A program made the position numbers and the translations under genes. DNA of 64,000 nt from Symbiodinium microadriaticum (Eukaryota; Sar; Dinophyceae; Suessiales; Symbiodiniaceae), in the NCBI GenBank assembly GCA_001939145.1, contig LSRX01001121.1, positions 43,739 to 107,738 of the forward strand, read 5' to 3'. This document shows, in pieces, positions 7,434 to 18,514 of this stretch (its first letter is position 1; each line of letters begins with the position of its first letter). Under the pieces are notes generated by a model, which made no database searches, was not told the origin of the DNA, and saw only the letters and a list, made by a program, of their open reading frames with translations.

Positions 7434-10400
7434 TGACGGCAGCTGTAGAGTCGGTGAAGCAACCATGCTTCCTGATGAGGCCAAGTTTAGACGGGTGGGA
7501 TGACCGCGGTCCAGTTGACAAGATCCAGGCTGACAAGCACATCAACCTGAACGTCGGCATGAAGATGGCGAGTAGATACATTGCAGATCAGGCCAGGCAG
7601 GCACGGGACACTAAGTTTCTTGCGGCTTCCCGGTTTCGCAGATGCTGGAGCAGCGGCATCTCAAAGTCCTGCACAAGACGCTGTCTACCGCCTGGAACAG
7701 GCCCGCCTTCTGGGACACTAAAAGCAGGATTCTCTTCTCGTGACCGCGTCCGTTGCTTTGGAGGACCGGCCAGGTCCAGTCGCTCTCTGCAGCTATAGCC
7801 CTGATGGAGCAGTCGATCGCCTCAGACCATGCGACATTCAGAACGGCCATGAACAGCCTCGTTTCTCTTGAAAGAACTGGGTTCAATCGTCATCTGCGCT
7901 GGTTTCGGATTCGGAGTGTAGAGGCACTCATGAGTGCCTCAATGCGAGGTACGGCGTGGAGCTGACTGACGAAGAGGTTTGAGAACTGACACGGCTCATG
8001 CTTTGGTGTTGCCTAGTTCCAGAGCAGCCTAATTTGATGGCAGAGCGCAAACAGAAAGCTTCGCGACCCTCGTCATCACCAGCTGAACCCCGCAGTGCGC
8101 AGGTGCAGCGGATAGCTTCCATGGAGCAGGAGCAGCAAATAGCAGCCTTGGTGCATGCCTCAAATTAAATTCTGTAAACTTGCAGCTCTACACTCCAGAG
8201 GCAAGCTCAGCGAATTTGACCAAATTGACATCGTTTCAGTCTGGCGGTCTAGGGAACGAACCTCTGAGCATGAGCTGTTGGCTCTCAGGTGAACAAGATG
8301 CCGCAAGAGTCCAACGAGCAGTTCCAGCAGTTTTTCCTCCAGCTGCAGGCCTGTCACCGTCACCGCAAGTATTGCGATCCACTACTAGGTAGCACCTTTC
8401 GTGTGCTGTTGCTATGCTGCGTGCTGTGTGACTGCCAGCTCTTGGTCTCCACGGCCATGCGGGTCCGAAGTGGGCTGGAGGATGGTGCGCCGGAGAAGGC
8501 TTCCGCCTGAGCCCGTGCGCCTTGGATTCATAGCACATGTGACATGCTCAGGTTGCCAGCGCCCTGGATGACGCCGACAGTACTGGAGTGACCCAGCACA
8601 TCCTCAGGACAGCCTCTCCAGCCGAAATGTCACAGACTCTGTGCTTAGCAGGATGGCCGTGGTCCAGGCCGGCAGCGAGGCAGACTGTCAAGCATTGGCG
8701 CAGCCGCCCCCAAGCCGCCCGTCCGCCCGTAAGTTTTGTGTCTTCAGGCCTCGATGCAGATGCTGGAGTACGAGGCGACGCGCTGATGGCCTCGCTGTGA
8801 CATTCGCTGCACGGGCTTTGCTGCAGGCGTGGGTCCGAGAGGCCGATGAGCAGATGGCCCGGCTGATTCGGGGCCAGGCCGGGATGCAGTGGATGCCTTG
8901 GATGCCTTTTGATACGGTGAGAAGCCTTTGCAGGAAGATGCCATGGCTGCCAGGAAGAAGCTGGCTACGCTGCAGGCGCCGGACAGCAGCTGCAGCCAAT
9001 CGCTTACTTACGCAAGCTTAACATCCCGTGGCAGGCGCAGCTCCAGCATCAGCGAGACGAGCACAAGGAGAAGTCCAGCAAGGTGCTGCAAGCTGACAAG
9101 CCAGTGGGCACGTTACCATGTCTTTGCAAAGGTCTGCATGAACTTCGTGTCTGGGATGACTCAGCAAACGAAGCTAGCATGCGGGCGACCCGGATTTGGC
9201 CTTGATTTGGATTGGGCATCCTCTGCCAAGAAAAGTGCTGCCATAAAGTCGCGTCGCGTGACACTGTCATACCCTTCGATAGAGGGGTGGGGGGGTTGCT
9301 GTCCCCCCGATTCGGAGAACAACAACCCCCCCCCCGCCCGCGTTGTTGTTCCCCCCTGTCCATTTTGTTCATCCCGGGCCCATCTGCCATCCCTTCATGA
9401 GGGGGGGTGCATGTTGTTCGCCAAATCCACGTACAACACCCCCCCCCACCCAGGGTCTCGACACTTCGGCAAATTCGGCATGGAGACTCGTCTGAAGTTC
9501 CGAGGCTTCCAAGGCTGGCTGTCTTGCACGAGACGTGCGAAACAGGCTGCTGAGCTTCACTGCGTATTGGTTTGGATACCACGGGCCTGTTCTAGTCTGG
9601 ATGCTAGCATTCAGTGACTCCAGATGTCAACTTCAGGAGGGCTCCATTGCCAGACAGTTCGAGGAGAGCAGTGCTGGGTGCCAGCATTGGGGCATTCAAA
9701 CCACGAAACCAGCATCGTCTGTATCACAAGTCGTGTCATATTATTGAATGTGCTGTAGAGGAGCAGCTGGATGACATCCAGCGGCGGCTCGTCGATTACA
9801 GGCGAGACAGTGCAACCCTGCCTGGAACTTCGTTGCGTTCGGGCGCGGGCTTGCGTGCCGCACTGTACGAGCTTCGGAGGCAGTCCTCACTGGCTAACGT
9901 TCGCAGCTACCTCGCCAAGAAGGAGTCGAAACGATTGAGTTTAGCTCCTGAATGAACAAGTGGCGCGGAAACGCCCGAAGGCATCCGTTAAGGAGGTCAA
10001 CTTGACTGCCGAGGTGCTGAACCTTTGGCTTTGACCTCGGAGCGGCATACCTTGGGAAAATGATGGGAAGTGTGTGCAAGTCAAGCAAGCCATGATTGGG
10101 TCAGGTACACAGTCGTCGCCGATCAAAAAGAATCCGACGCACTGGCTGGTCAGGCAATGTGTTGGGCTTGCCAGATGTGATCAGATGTGACGTGTCTTCG
10201 GAGTCAGAGTCGTTTTCGCAGGTGGACGAGCTGAGTAGCAAGCTCGCATCCACTCAAGGCGCCCAGAAGGAGACCACCAAGAGGGCAGCTTGGCTTGCAA
10301 TTTTTTTTTCTCCGGGAGATGTATTCGGCTCTTAGAACCTTCGCAGGTCATGGAGCGAATGAGCGCCGCCCGGGATCGTTCACTGCTGGGGCAGTGTGTG

Positions 10401-12120
10401 CAGTGCTACTTGGAGAGCAGCCAGAAAGATGGAGCCGCTGCCCACTGTCTAAATAATTGGTCCAAGTGCTCTGTGCTCCGATTCTGAGGTTGGGTTGCAG
10501 AGGTGGAAGACAGCAAGAAGCAGGGTGTCGGCCCTTGCCTGTTTGTCCACGAACATCGAATGATGTGCTCATGCACTCTAAGACTCCAAGCCCGTGAAAG
10601 GGACCTGACGCCAGATGATGCACGATGTCTTATCTGATGCCAAAGCCCGTTTGCAGTCCTTCCTTAAGGCCCGGGCTGTGCTGGTAAATGGTGGCAACAG
10701 TGACTGCGAGTTCCCACTAGCACTTCGTCTGCCCAGGGCAAGTCGGAAGCTTCGATGAAGGCTCCAGTGCACATTCGAAGCAACATGGTCTACGAACTTG
10801 TCGAGATGCAATCTCTGCCGCCAGGTTCTGAAAATGGCACTTGGTGGCACCGACACTGGACTCTTGACCCAGGTGCGCCTGCTTCTCCCGGCTTCTTGGG
10901 AATCACACTGTGTAAGGCATGGTCTAAGCAATGCTCCCCGCAATTGGTCGGGGTATCACATTGGAAAGGCTCTCGGCTGCTGGAAATCTCAAGTGCTCGA
11001 TTTGAAAAAGGAAGCCAGGTGCTTATTGGCTCGTTTCGGCTTCTGTAAAGCTACGTGCACAAGCGGGCTGAGGCAGAATTGGAAAGAATGGTGCAAGCGA
11101 ACGCCAAGCGGATGGCTGTATCTCGCCTGCATGTTGCGTTTGATCATCAATGCTTGAAGGTTCATGCCTGTGTTGATTCACTTCTCCGAAATTTGTGTCT
11201 GTCAGGACTATGGCGACAAGAGGACTGTAGTGTGATAGGCGGATTTGGTGCTTAATGTGCTCCGGACAGGGCATGTGTTTGTGTAGGAAAGCCGTGGCAA
11301 AGGCTGCCATGGAGAGAGTCCAATAGTGCCCCTGCATTCGTTTCTTCAGCCGGAGTTTGCGCAGCTAAAGCGTTTGATGAGCCTAGCTATGCGATATTGC
11401 CTTGCTGCGAAGCATCTGCAAAGAAGCAGCATGCACTTGTTTGCAGTTACTCGGAGCAATCCCTCCTCATGGAGACATTCCACAATTGGAGGCAGAGCGC
11501 ACACTTGCCATTGATTAGCTGAGTGTGCGACGGCAGAAGCGGCTGTTTTCTACAGGCTAGACACCAGGGTGGAGGTGACGCTCCAGAAGTGCGCGTTGCA
11601 AGATGATTGAATAAGTCTTGGTTGGGCCATGTTGGGCCGCCAAAGAGCTCTCGTAAGACAGCTACCAGCCGCGAGCCGCGGAACTTTCAAGAGAATCGCT
11701 GTCTCCTGATTCTAGCGCAATACAGTGTTCAGGAGAACAGACCGCGTTCAGACCGTACAGAAAGCTTTGCAGCGATTTGTTTAGCTTCGACAATATTCCC
11801 CAGCAAGGCCTTTGAGTGCTGCTAATGGGTACAATCAGGTACCACGTACGCATCGAAGCGAAGCGCCAACAGCTCGCCGGAGTGCATCAGGCACCTGTGT
11901 CAAGCACTGAAGATGTGCTGCCCCTGAGAACAAGACTTCATGCAAGCTTTGCAAGTGTTTTTCGACAAGGGAGTTGGCACTGCAGCCTGAGATTCGCAAA
12001 AGTTAGTCTTCGCAGATGTTCCGCACCTTCGCGCACCAGCTTGAGACAAGCCTGAAGAAGAGCTGCTGCCTTACACTTGCACCGAAGAGCAACCTGACCT
12101 CAGCTGCAAGCTCCTTAGGT
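7434..12120 (+). CDS. Probable multi-exon gene(s), coiled-coil-rich protein, unrecognised
   Basis: A series of short open blocks reads like protein and is often bounded by AG|G acceptors or GT donors, all on the plus strand. Examples: about 7500-7640 (HINLNVGMKMASRYIADQ), 7642-7735 (MLEQRHLKVLHKTLSTAW), 8041-8158 (QVQRIASMEQEQQIAAL), 8287-8350 (MPQESNEQFQQFFLQLQ), 8600-8730 (SVLSRMAVVQAGSEADC, then GTAAGT), 8825-8918 (AWVREADEQMARLIRGQ), 9033-9117 (QLQHQRDEHKEKSSKVLQ), 9750-9953 (VEEQLDDIQRRLVDYRR), 10348-10436 (MERMSAARDRSLLGQC), 10614-10690 (MMHDVLSDAKARLQSFL), 11050-11135 (HKRAEAELERMVQANAKR), 12013-12110 (TFAHQLETSLKK). Most are Q, E, A and R rich and helical. Frames change between blocks, as expected for introns. 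Whether they form one gene or several cannot be decided here. Confidence 0.4.
9290..9445 (+). repeat. Pair of G/C-homopolymer inverted repeats
   Basis: GGGGGGTTG (9290-9298) pairs with CAACCCCCC (9323-9331). GGGGGGGTG (9401-9409) and GTTGT (9413-9417) pair with ACAAC (9433-9437) and CACCCCCCC (9437-9445). Both hairpins lie inside an otherwise exon-like region and share the GTTG/CAAC element, so they may derive from one palindrome or a small transposable element. Confidence 0.7.
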
Positions 12121-12992
12121 GTGGACTCGGAGAGGGCGTCGACCCTGAGGAGGCAGTTGACAAAGCATTTTTCAAAGCATCACGTCGCTAGGTAGGACGC
12201 TGGCTCGGCTGCGTGTGTGTGTGTGTGTGTGTGTGTTCAGTGAGTACGCAGCAGTCTCAATTGCTCGCTCCCAGTGGCCGTGTTACGGTATTCTGCTTGA
12301 AGCATTGATGCACGGGTTTTGCAGGACGCGGACCCTCCACAAAGCAGACACCGGCGCTGTTTCCCTCCCAGATATCCACAAGTTGGGACCTCACTGGCAA
12401 ACTCGGTTTTGGTGCCGGCAAAGACTCTGTTTGACCACGAGGCCCGGCTCTCCTTCAGGAGATCCGATCAAGGCGGGCTGTATCCTTAAGGCCTCCTTGG
12501 TCTTGGTCCCCCGAATCACCTAAGCAAAAAGGCCTGTAAGTGGCGCGATGACACAGGCAGAGGCGACACTGCCACGCACGGCCTGGGGATGAGGAGGAGA
12601 TTGTGCTGAACCATAACCACCTCACGAGCTCCAGCCATAGACAGCTGTTCACAGTGCACTTGTCTCAGGCGGCCTGCAGTTGAAGCTGCCGAGACTTTTT
12701 CGCCGAACTGGTGGACAGCGATGACAGTCACGCTACTCCAGTCATTTGGTCTTCGTTACAGGGGCTGGCAGCAACTTTTCATCAGCTTTCGGCTGCACGG
12801 CAGGTTGTTGCTTCAGGTGTCTATTCCTTCCGTCGACCCATCCGAAGTCTTTGCCAAGTGCATCAAACATACACGAACATCATGACAAGTCTCACCACTT
12901 TCACGTCTCACCTTGTAGTAGAGGCAGTCTGATGAGGTATCGCTATCTTCATCGTATCTGACAGTGGATGGACGGCTGTTGCTCCCCTGGTT
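12121..12992. other. Non-coding stretch with a GT microsatellite
   Basis: A GT run of about 24 bases lies at 12213-12236. A short protein-like block near 12375-12475 (LANSVLVPAKTLFDHEARL) may be an exon. Otherwise nothing is supported. Confidence 0.35.
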
Positions 12993-13147
12993 GTCCTCAA
13001 TGCTGCGCGGGCTTTCAAAAGAAACTCGCCAGCTGAGTGGCCGGGTGCAACGCTCTGCGTGTACACCGTCAGTCTGCTTAGGGCCAAGTCTGTCTCACCG
13101 CTCTTCCTGGGCCTTCACGCCTCACCGCAACCGTGGAGCCGGGCTCC
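12993..13147 (+). repeat. Repeat C, copy 1 (155 bp)
   Basis: From GTCCTCAATGCTGCGCGGG to GTGGAGCCGGGCTCC this segment is nearly identical to 17814-17964, 4.8 kb away in the same orientation. The main difference is a small indel and a few substitutions around CGTC(AGT)CTGCTTA. Flanks differ at both ends. It has no long ORF and no tRNA-like promoter that I can see. Confidence 0.9.
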
Positions 13148-13164
13148 CAGAGGATTGTGTCCAG

Positions 13165-13925
13165 ACTGGGTGCGTGTGTGCGTGCGTGCGTTGTGTGTGT
13201 GTGTGTGTGTGGGGTGCAGCACTGTTGTGTGCGAAACAGCAATCGCGAACGGCGTAGCTGCCCTAAGCGCTCTGGCTCGATGCGACTTTCGACGTCTAAG
13301 TTTTTCTTGCTAGCATCCTCTCGCGCCTTCGGCGGTCATGGCTTCCTCTGATGCGGCGGCTGTGGCTTAGCAGCTGGCGGCTGCATTGGCTACGTGCCGG
13401 TGGTCGGGCTGCTGTCGGCGGACCAGGTGTCCGACCTCAACGACGCTACCCCGGCGGCCGACACAGTGATGCAGGGGCGGACCGATGCTTTGGCAGAGGA
13501 TGTCCAGCGTTTTGGTGCCCTGATCACCGGCGAGCCCGGAGAAACTGTGACTGCCTCTTCTGGTGACAGGGGCACTGCCGGCCTTGTGGACATCCCAAAG
13601 AGGCAGACGACAGGGAATGCCGGCGTCTGTTGGGCCGGTGGATCGGAGCCCCCAACGAGCTGGCGGCCGCCAGGGCGGAGGGGATGGAGGAGCACTCGGT
13701 GGGTCAGGTTCCCAACATCGCTCAAAGCTATGGCTTCGACGTACAGGGCGGCCATGCTGGCGATGCGACCACCAACGCCAAGATCGACGAGCGGCGTGTA
13801 CACCGCGGTCGACTGTTTAACCTGCATGCCGAATGGTGCATGCAGCGCTACACATCCACACGACGAAGAGAAGAAATCGTCCAGTTTTGGCGTCAAAGCT
13901 AGGAGTGCGGCGATTGTTTGTCTGT
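13165..13925 (+). mobile_element. Repeat family A, copy 1, with inverted ends
   Basis: The 5' end has CAATCGC (13240-13246), eight bases, then TAGCT (13255-13259). The 3' end mirrors it: AGCTA (13897-13901), eight bases, GCGATTG (13910-13916). A MASSDAAAVA start (ATG 13338) follows a leader also seen in copy 2; an in-frame TAG and a frame change follow. From about 13395 another frame reads VVGLLSADQVSDLNDATP, shared with copies at 32.8 and 63.4 kb, and later VPNIAQSYGFDV. It is therefore a decayed coding element of unknown family. GT-rich sequence lies on both sides (about 13171-13211 and 13919-14047), as if it had entered a GT tract. Confidence 0.7.
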
Positions 13926-13937
13926 GTGTGTGTGTGC

Positions 13938-13969
<32 letters not shown>

Positions 13970-14047
13970 TTGCGTGCATCTGTGCCTGTGTGCGTGTGTG
14001 CATCTGTGCGTGGCGCGCACGCGTTCGTGCGTGTGTGCGAATGTATG
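13919..14047 (+). repeat. GT-rich microsatellite
   Basis: Imperfect (GT)n with GC interruptions directly follows the right end of repeat A1. Cys/Val-rich and His/Thr-rich ORFs here are artefacts. Confidence 0.95.
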
Positions 14048-14860
14048 TCGAACTTGTGGCTTGATTGACCGAAAGCCCGAAAGCCCGAAAGAACGCAACG
14101 AAGGCGATGGAGTGGCAGCTCAGAGGTGCGAAAAGTGTGCAGAATTCCAGAGCCTTGTGTGTTGCATGCGTGCTTGGCTTTATGGTCTCTGCCATCGTCG
14201 CCGGTGCCACTGGAGTGGAGGACTTAATGAGGTAGTCAGGGTGTGCTAGTGCGACGAGGAACCCAGTGCTCATCCAAACAGCGGTAGTTCTCTCTCTTTT
14301 GGGGTCTTTTGCGTAAGTGTGTCATAGTAGTTTTGGGGCCTAAAGCGGCGTCGCGGAGCGAAGATGTCTGATCCCGACGCAGCGTGAGTCTTGAGAAAGT
14401 TCTGGCTTGTTAGCACGTGTACAAGTGTACTTCTTGAGATCGGTATAGCATGTCCACAGTGCATTCTTTGCATGTCGGCCAAAGATCAGATCAGCAGCAC
14501 AGTGTTTTGCTTCTGATGTTTCGGATCGCTGCTGTTCGGCTCGGAAGAGAGTGAAGGTAGAGCTGCTAGGTTTTTCGAAGCCGAAGCTGCAGGCCATTCT
14601 GCATGCTTTGTGTCCGTTCTCATGCTACAGTAGGCAAGCCGAAAGGATGATAACCCCGCGTTGAGATGTAAGACATCCTGATGTTACCAAACCCTCAAGG
14701 AGGGCCTTGGTTTCTGAACGCACCTTAGCTGCTCACTTCAGCTTCTCGGTAAGGCGGCTATGTCGCCACAGGCTCTGTCGCCACAGCTGCACTCTCAGTC
14801 AAGGGGGCAAATCGGTAGTTACAGAGATTCTAGCCTGAAGCACTGTCGAGCTGAGGAGCA
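14048..14860. other. No gene seen
   Basis: Mixed sequence without a convincing exon on either strand. Short tandem copies of GAAAGCCC occur near 14070-14090. Confidence 0.35.
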
Positions 14861-14866
14861 CCGGCA

Positions 14867-16600
14867 CAATGAAGAAGAGTTTCAGCAGTGGGACGTTGCA
14901 GAAGTCTGGACAGGCAGCACATGGCAGCACGCTAGTTGGTGAGCACTTCATGCTTTGTCGCTTACCCATCCAGGCTACCATCACAAGCCCGATGGCAGCA
15001 GAACACAGCTCAGTTTGTTTGTGCATGTTTTCAGCTTGCTTTCATGTCTGTGCCGCATCGTTGTCTGTCAGGACATAGAGATGCCGAAGCTTCCAAAGTA
15101 TCTCAATGTTACCAACCTGACAAAATTTAGGACCCGGTTCTTGTTTTTGCTCATTTTGCCAGACTTCAGCTCTTTGTTCATCTTGCTTGGTCGCCTCAGC
15201 TCGTTAGGAAGCTGCCGAGCAGCACAGGCAACCTTCATGGTTGGCTGGCAGAGGCAAGCAGCTTCCTTGTAAGACGGGTGCAGTTCGTCCGGTGCATAAG
15301 CACCGAAACGTCTTGCAGGTCGATGTTGTGGCACAACCAGCTGATTTTTCTTGATTTCTCGTGCCCTAGCGTTCATGGAGGACTATAGTCAGATCAACTG
15401 GCCACTGCCGAAGATGTTCGGCAAGGAGAAGTATGGATACAGAAGCTCGGCAGTACTTAGTCACACAATTGATATTGTCGTGGATCTCCATGTCCTCTAG
15501 TCTTGCAATTGCAGCACGCCGTGCCTGTCTCGGCTTGAGAATGTGCAGGTATGATCGATATAGACGATCCTCGGTATATCAAGGATGGTGCTTGCTTGTA
15601 AGACGAACCGCCGCGCAATCATATTGAACACACAATTGAGAGTTCCTGGTGGAGGAGTGCGCCTTGATGTCGCAAAAGCTCATACGGTTGCACTATGATC
15701 AGCAGATCATCGACTATACGCCTGGTCCCCAGCTCTTTTGAACTCGTCAATTTGCCGCCAAGCCGCGATGAAGTCATGCACAAGGTGGAGAAACACGTAT
15801 AAAGCCCTACTGACCGCAGAGCACCGCCAGGTTGGGACTGAAGTGTAAGTGTAGAGAGTGCCGGGGTAGGGGGTCGTGCGCCCTTCTCTCAGGCGACTTT
15901 GCCAATCAACTGTGCTCAGAAAACAAGGGACTTGATGAAAAAGGAGGCCTGGGAACTGCTCTTGCTAGAGAACATATTGAAATCGGACCTGATCAGGTGG
16001 ATTCTTGCATGAAGCAGTTGCTGGAACTACAACAGCAGAAGGATATGTCCGTTGTTGCGAAACGCAAGAGTTGGGTTGTCGTCTGCATGTGACCTTGATT
16101 TGCCGGAATGTCGCTGGTGAAGCTGGTGAGTTCCCGGAAGCTGTGCAGTTTCAGGACATGTACGAGCAGCAGATCAAAGAAATCTACGATAGATGCGATG
16201 CCATCAAGGCAACCATCAAGAAGGCCACGCATGGACCCTGCCACTTCGGACCGAGATACTAGCATCCGGCTTGCGATTTCATCCTCATGGGTTGGCATGT
16301 TTCTGGATCAGGAGAACGACTTGGAAGATCTCCGGTTGACGATGGAGAAGCAGACCAAGGAGAACTTTGTAACGTCACTCGCAATCTGCATGAACAACAG
16401 GGATTCTTTGTCAGACCCAGCTGTCGCAGGAGAAGATCTCCAGTGACTCGCCTTTTTGGAAGGCCAGACAGAGTTGCCGAGCGAGCGGGTGTACAGTGCT
16501 GCAGCCTCGCTCCCCTCAGGCCAAGTTCAATATCCGCTCTGTAAATGCGCCGCCGAGGCTGGAGTGGATGTCCTTAGTAGAGTCCTTAGCATCAGTCTAA
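14867..16600 (+). CDS. Probable multi-exon gene, coiled-coil protein, unrecognised
   Basis: Open blocks on the plus strand read as protein and several end at GT donors. About 14869-14940: MKKSFSSGTLQKSGQAAHG. 15073-15130: DIEMPKLPKYLNVTNLTKF. 15373-15435: MEDYSQINWPLPKMFGKEK. 15551-15598: MIDIDDPRYIKDGACL, then GTAAG. 15651-15730: ECALMSQKLIRLHYDQQI and DYTPGPQ. 15888-16077: LCSENKGLDEKGGLGTALA and MKQLLELQQQKDMSVVAK. 16130-16250: MYEQQIKEIYDRCDAIKATI. 16311-16402: ENDLEDLRLTMEKQTKENF. The acidic and lysine-rich helical character at the 3' side suggests a coiled-coil scaffold or motor-associated protein, but I do not recognise the family. Introns are short (80-250 bases). Confidence 0.5.
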
Positions 16601-16659
16601 CACTGAAATGTAGTAGCCTGCCCGACTCGGCGGAGAGCGGTGAGGTCGAACCGTAGGAA

Positions 16660-17520
16660 ACTGGAGTGGGGGACAGAAGGGTGTTATCCTGCAGTTGGAA
16701 TCTAGCATGAAGTGCCTATGTCCTTCGACTCGTTGTCTTCTAGATTGCCTTCTATACAGCTTTTTGGGTCACGTGTTCAAGGTGTACTGACTCGCTAAGA
16801 TCTTGCCTGGATCATCGATGCTGGCCCGATTGTCTCTCCCGCTCAGGGGTTCTGGCGCTGGATCAATCGACTACTAGGCAGGGAGCTGGGATGCATTTGC
16901 TCCAACATTCTGAGGCCTTCTCCCCTCGCCCTTTTTCGGTCTGACATCTGGGGCCTCCCTGCAGATCAAGACTTGGTGAAAGGCCCCGAAGTACCTGGTT
17001 GTTTCACAGTGCATGTTAGCCTACCGTATCTTCGTGGCGAATTTTTGTTGAGCCTCTTTGGAAGGGTTGCATGCATGGAAGAACGCCAGCAATGTTACCG
17101 CCACCACATCGCTGCTGGAGAAGCACCACCGCCAATGCACGATGCAGCGAGGGCAGAAACAAAAAGCAAGCAGACGAAATGTGGACAGCCCCATTCCCTA
17201 ACGCCCAAACCCCCACAAACCTCAAGACCTAAGACCCTCAATGCTAAACCCGACTACTGCGACGGCAACTGCAGCTGCAACTGCGATTGCGATTGCAGCT
17301 GCAACACCGCTGGTTGCGATCGTGACCAGCAACAACAAGGTTGCCTAGAAGCCCGTCTTTAAAGCTGTGTTGGTTGTCACGGATACTCAGGTGACATGGA
17401 ACCATGAACCTGAATAAGGAGTTATCAGTTGCCGGGTTTGCAGTGTGTCGCACTGCTTGCCTGTAAGGTGTGCAGCCTTGCCCCTGAGATGGGCTTGGCG
17501 GAGCGCGATGAATTGTGAAA
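16660..17520. other. No gene seen; degenerate CCCTAAA-like and TGCAAC-rich tracts
   Basis: Around 17195-17255 the sequence is rich in CCCAAAC, CCTCAAGACC and GCTAAACCC, like a decayed telomeric tract read on its C strand. Around 17260-17320 an imperfect GCGATTGC/GCAACTGC repeat follows. Confidence 0.4.
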
Positions 17521-17524
17521 AGAA

Positions 17525-17752
17525 GTGTCGAAAAAGCACCAAAGCGTTCTCCGCCCGGCTGTTCACTTTGTTGCTTCGAGCGACCCTTCGGGTTTCACCG
17601 TTCCCAACACCGCTGCCGAACATGCACGTTGTGCAGCCTTAGGCTTACGGTTCAATGAGTTACCATGCTGCTTGCGCAAGGGAGATATCCTTGTCGGTGC
17701 GGTGGAAGCAAAGACGGTATCACCACGTCTCACACAAGCAGACTCAGTCTGA
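17525..17752 (+). CDS. Exon-like ORF, unrecognised protein C-terminus
   Basis: A 75-codon frame runs to a TGA at 17750-17752 and reads smoothly as protein: SKKHQSVLRPAVHFVASSD, then HARCAALGLRFNELPCCL and RKGDILVGAVEAKTV. It can be extended upstream through one in-frame TGA at about 17516. Repeat C copy 2 begins 60 bases downstream. No family is recognised. Confidence 0.4.
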   Translation: MSKKHQSVLRPAVHFVASSDPSGFTVPNTAAEHARCAALGLRFNELPCCLRKGDILVGAVEAKTVSPRLTQADSV

Positions 17753-17813
17753 TGAGGGACACCCTTCCACATGAAATCATGCAGCTCTCAGTTCAGTTGT
17801 TCGTCTGTCGGTC

Positions 17814-17964
17814 GTCCTCAATGCTGCGCGGGCTTTCAAAAGAAACTCGCCAGCTGAGTGGCCGGGTGCAACGCTCTGCGCGTGCATCGTCTGCTTAGGG
17901 CCAAGTCTGTCTCACCGCTCTTCCTGAGCCTTCGCGCCTCACCGCAACCGTGGAGCCGGGCTCC
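17814..17964 (+). repeat. Repeat C, copy 2 (151 bp)
   Basis: Near-identical, same orientation, to 12993-13147. See copy 1. Confidence 0.9.
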
Positions 17965-18015
17965 AAGATGTGCTTCGGCGACGGCATTTCTTTGTCGCTG
18001 GGAAAACTGAGAGCA

Positions 18016-18130
18016 TGAAGAGAGCAGCTAAGGCGACGGAGTCGCGGGCTCGGAAGTGCGAGGCGAAAACAAGAAGACAGCTGGACGAGTTGTGGATTTG
18101 GGTTCCTTATCTTGTGTTTTGGCGGTGAAG
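18016..18130 (+). CDS. Possible short exon, basic helical peptide
   Basis: ATG at 18016 opens MKRAAKATESRARKCEAK, then TRRQLDELW, after which the reading becomes hydrophobic and stops. It may be a first exon with a donor near 18085. Low support. Confidence 0.25.
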
Positions 18131-18514
18131 GCGATGGTTACAGGGATGTGCGGCCAATACATTGGTTTTGCTCAGATCAACGGGAGTTTTGAGGTACAAA
18201 GCCTAGTCCGCAACCGGCTTGGTTGCATGGACTTATACTGCACTGGAGATTACATACGTAAAGGTATGACATGGTTCGGAAACAGAAGCAATTACCATAA
18301 TAGTTAGATGCTTGAACTCAGAAGAGAGATCAAGACCCACAGCACGGAAGACAAAGCACCCAAGCAAAACACATGCCAGACACCTCAAACTCACTTCGAT
18401 GCGCCCATGGGATCCCATGGGTACACTGCGCGATGCTAAGCATTGAAGCGAAGCTGTCGAGGCAAGGACGGGTTCCGAAGCGAGCATTGGCTCTCAACCC
18501 TGAAAAGATCTTTG

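Noticed and set aside
13879-13900. CCAGTTTTGGCGTCAAAG as a spliced-leader relic
   Set aside because: It resembles the dinoflagellate leader end only with three insertions, and the copy at 33.8 kb diverges further; it is the conserved right end of repeat A.
13817-14273. His/Thr- and Cys/Val-rich ORFs
   Set aside because: They are translations of the GT repeat.
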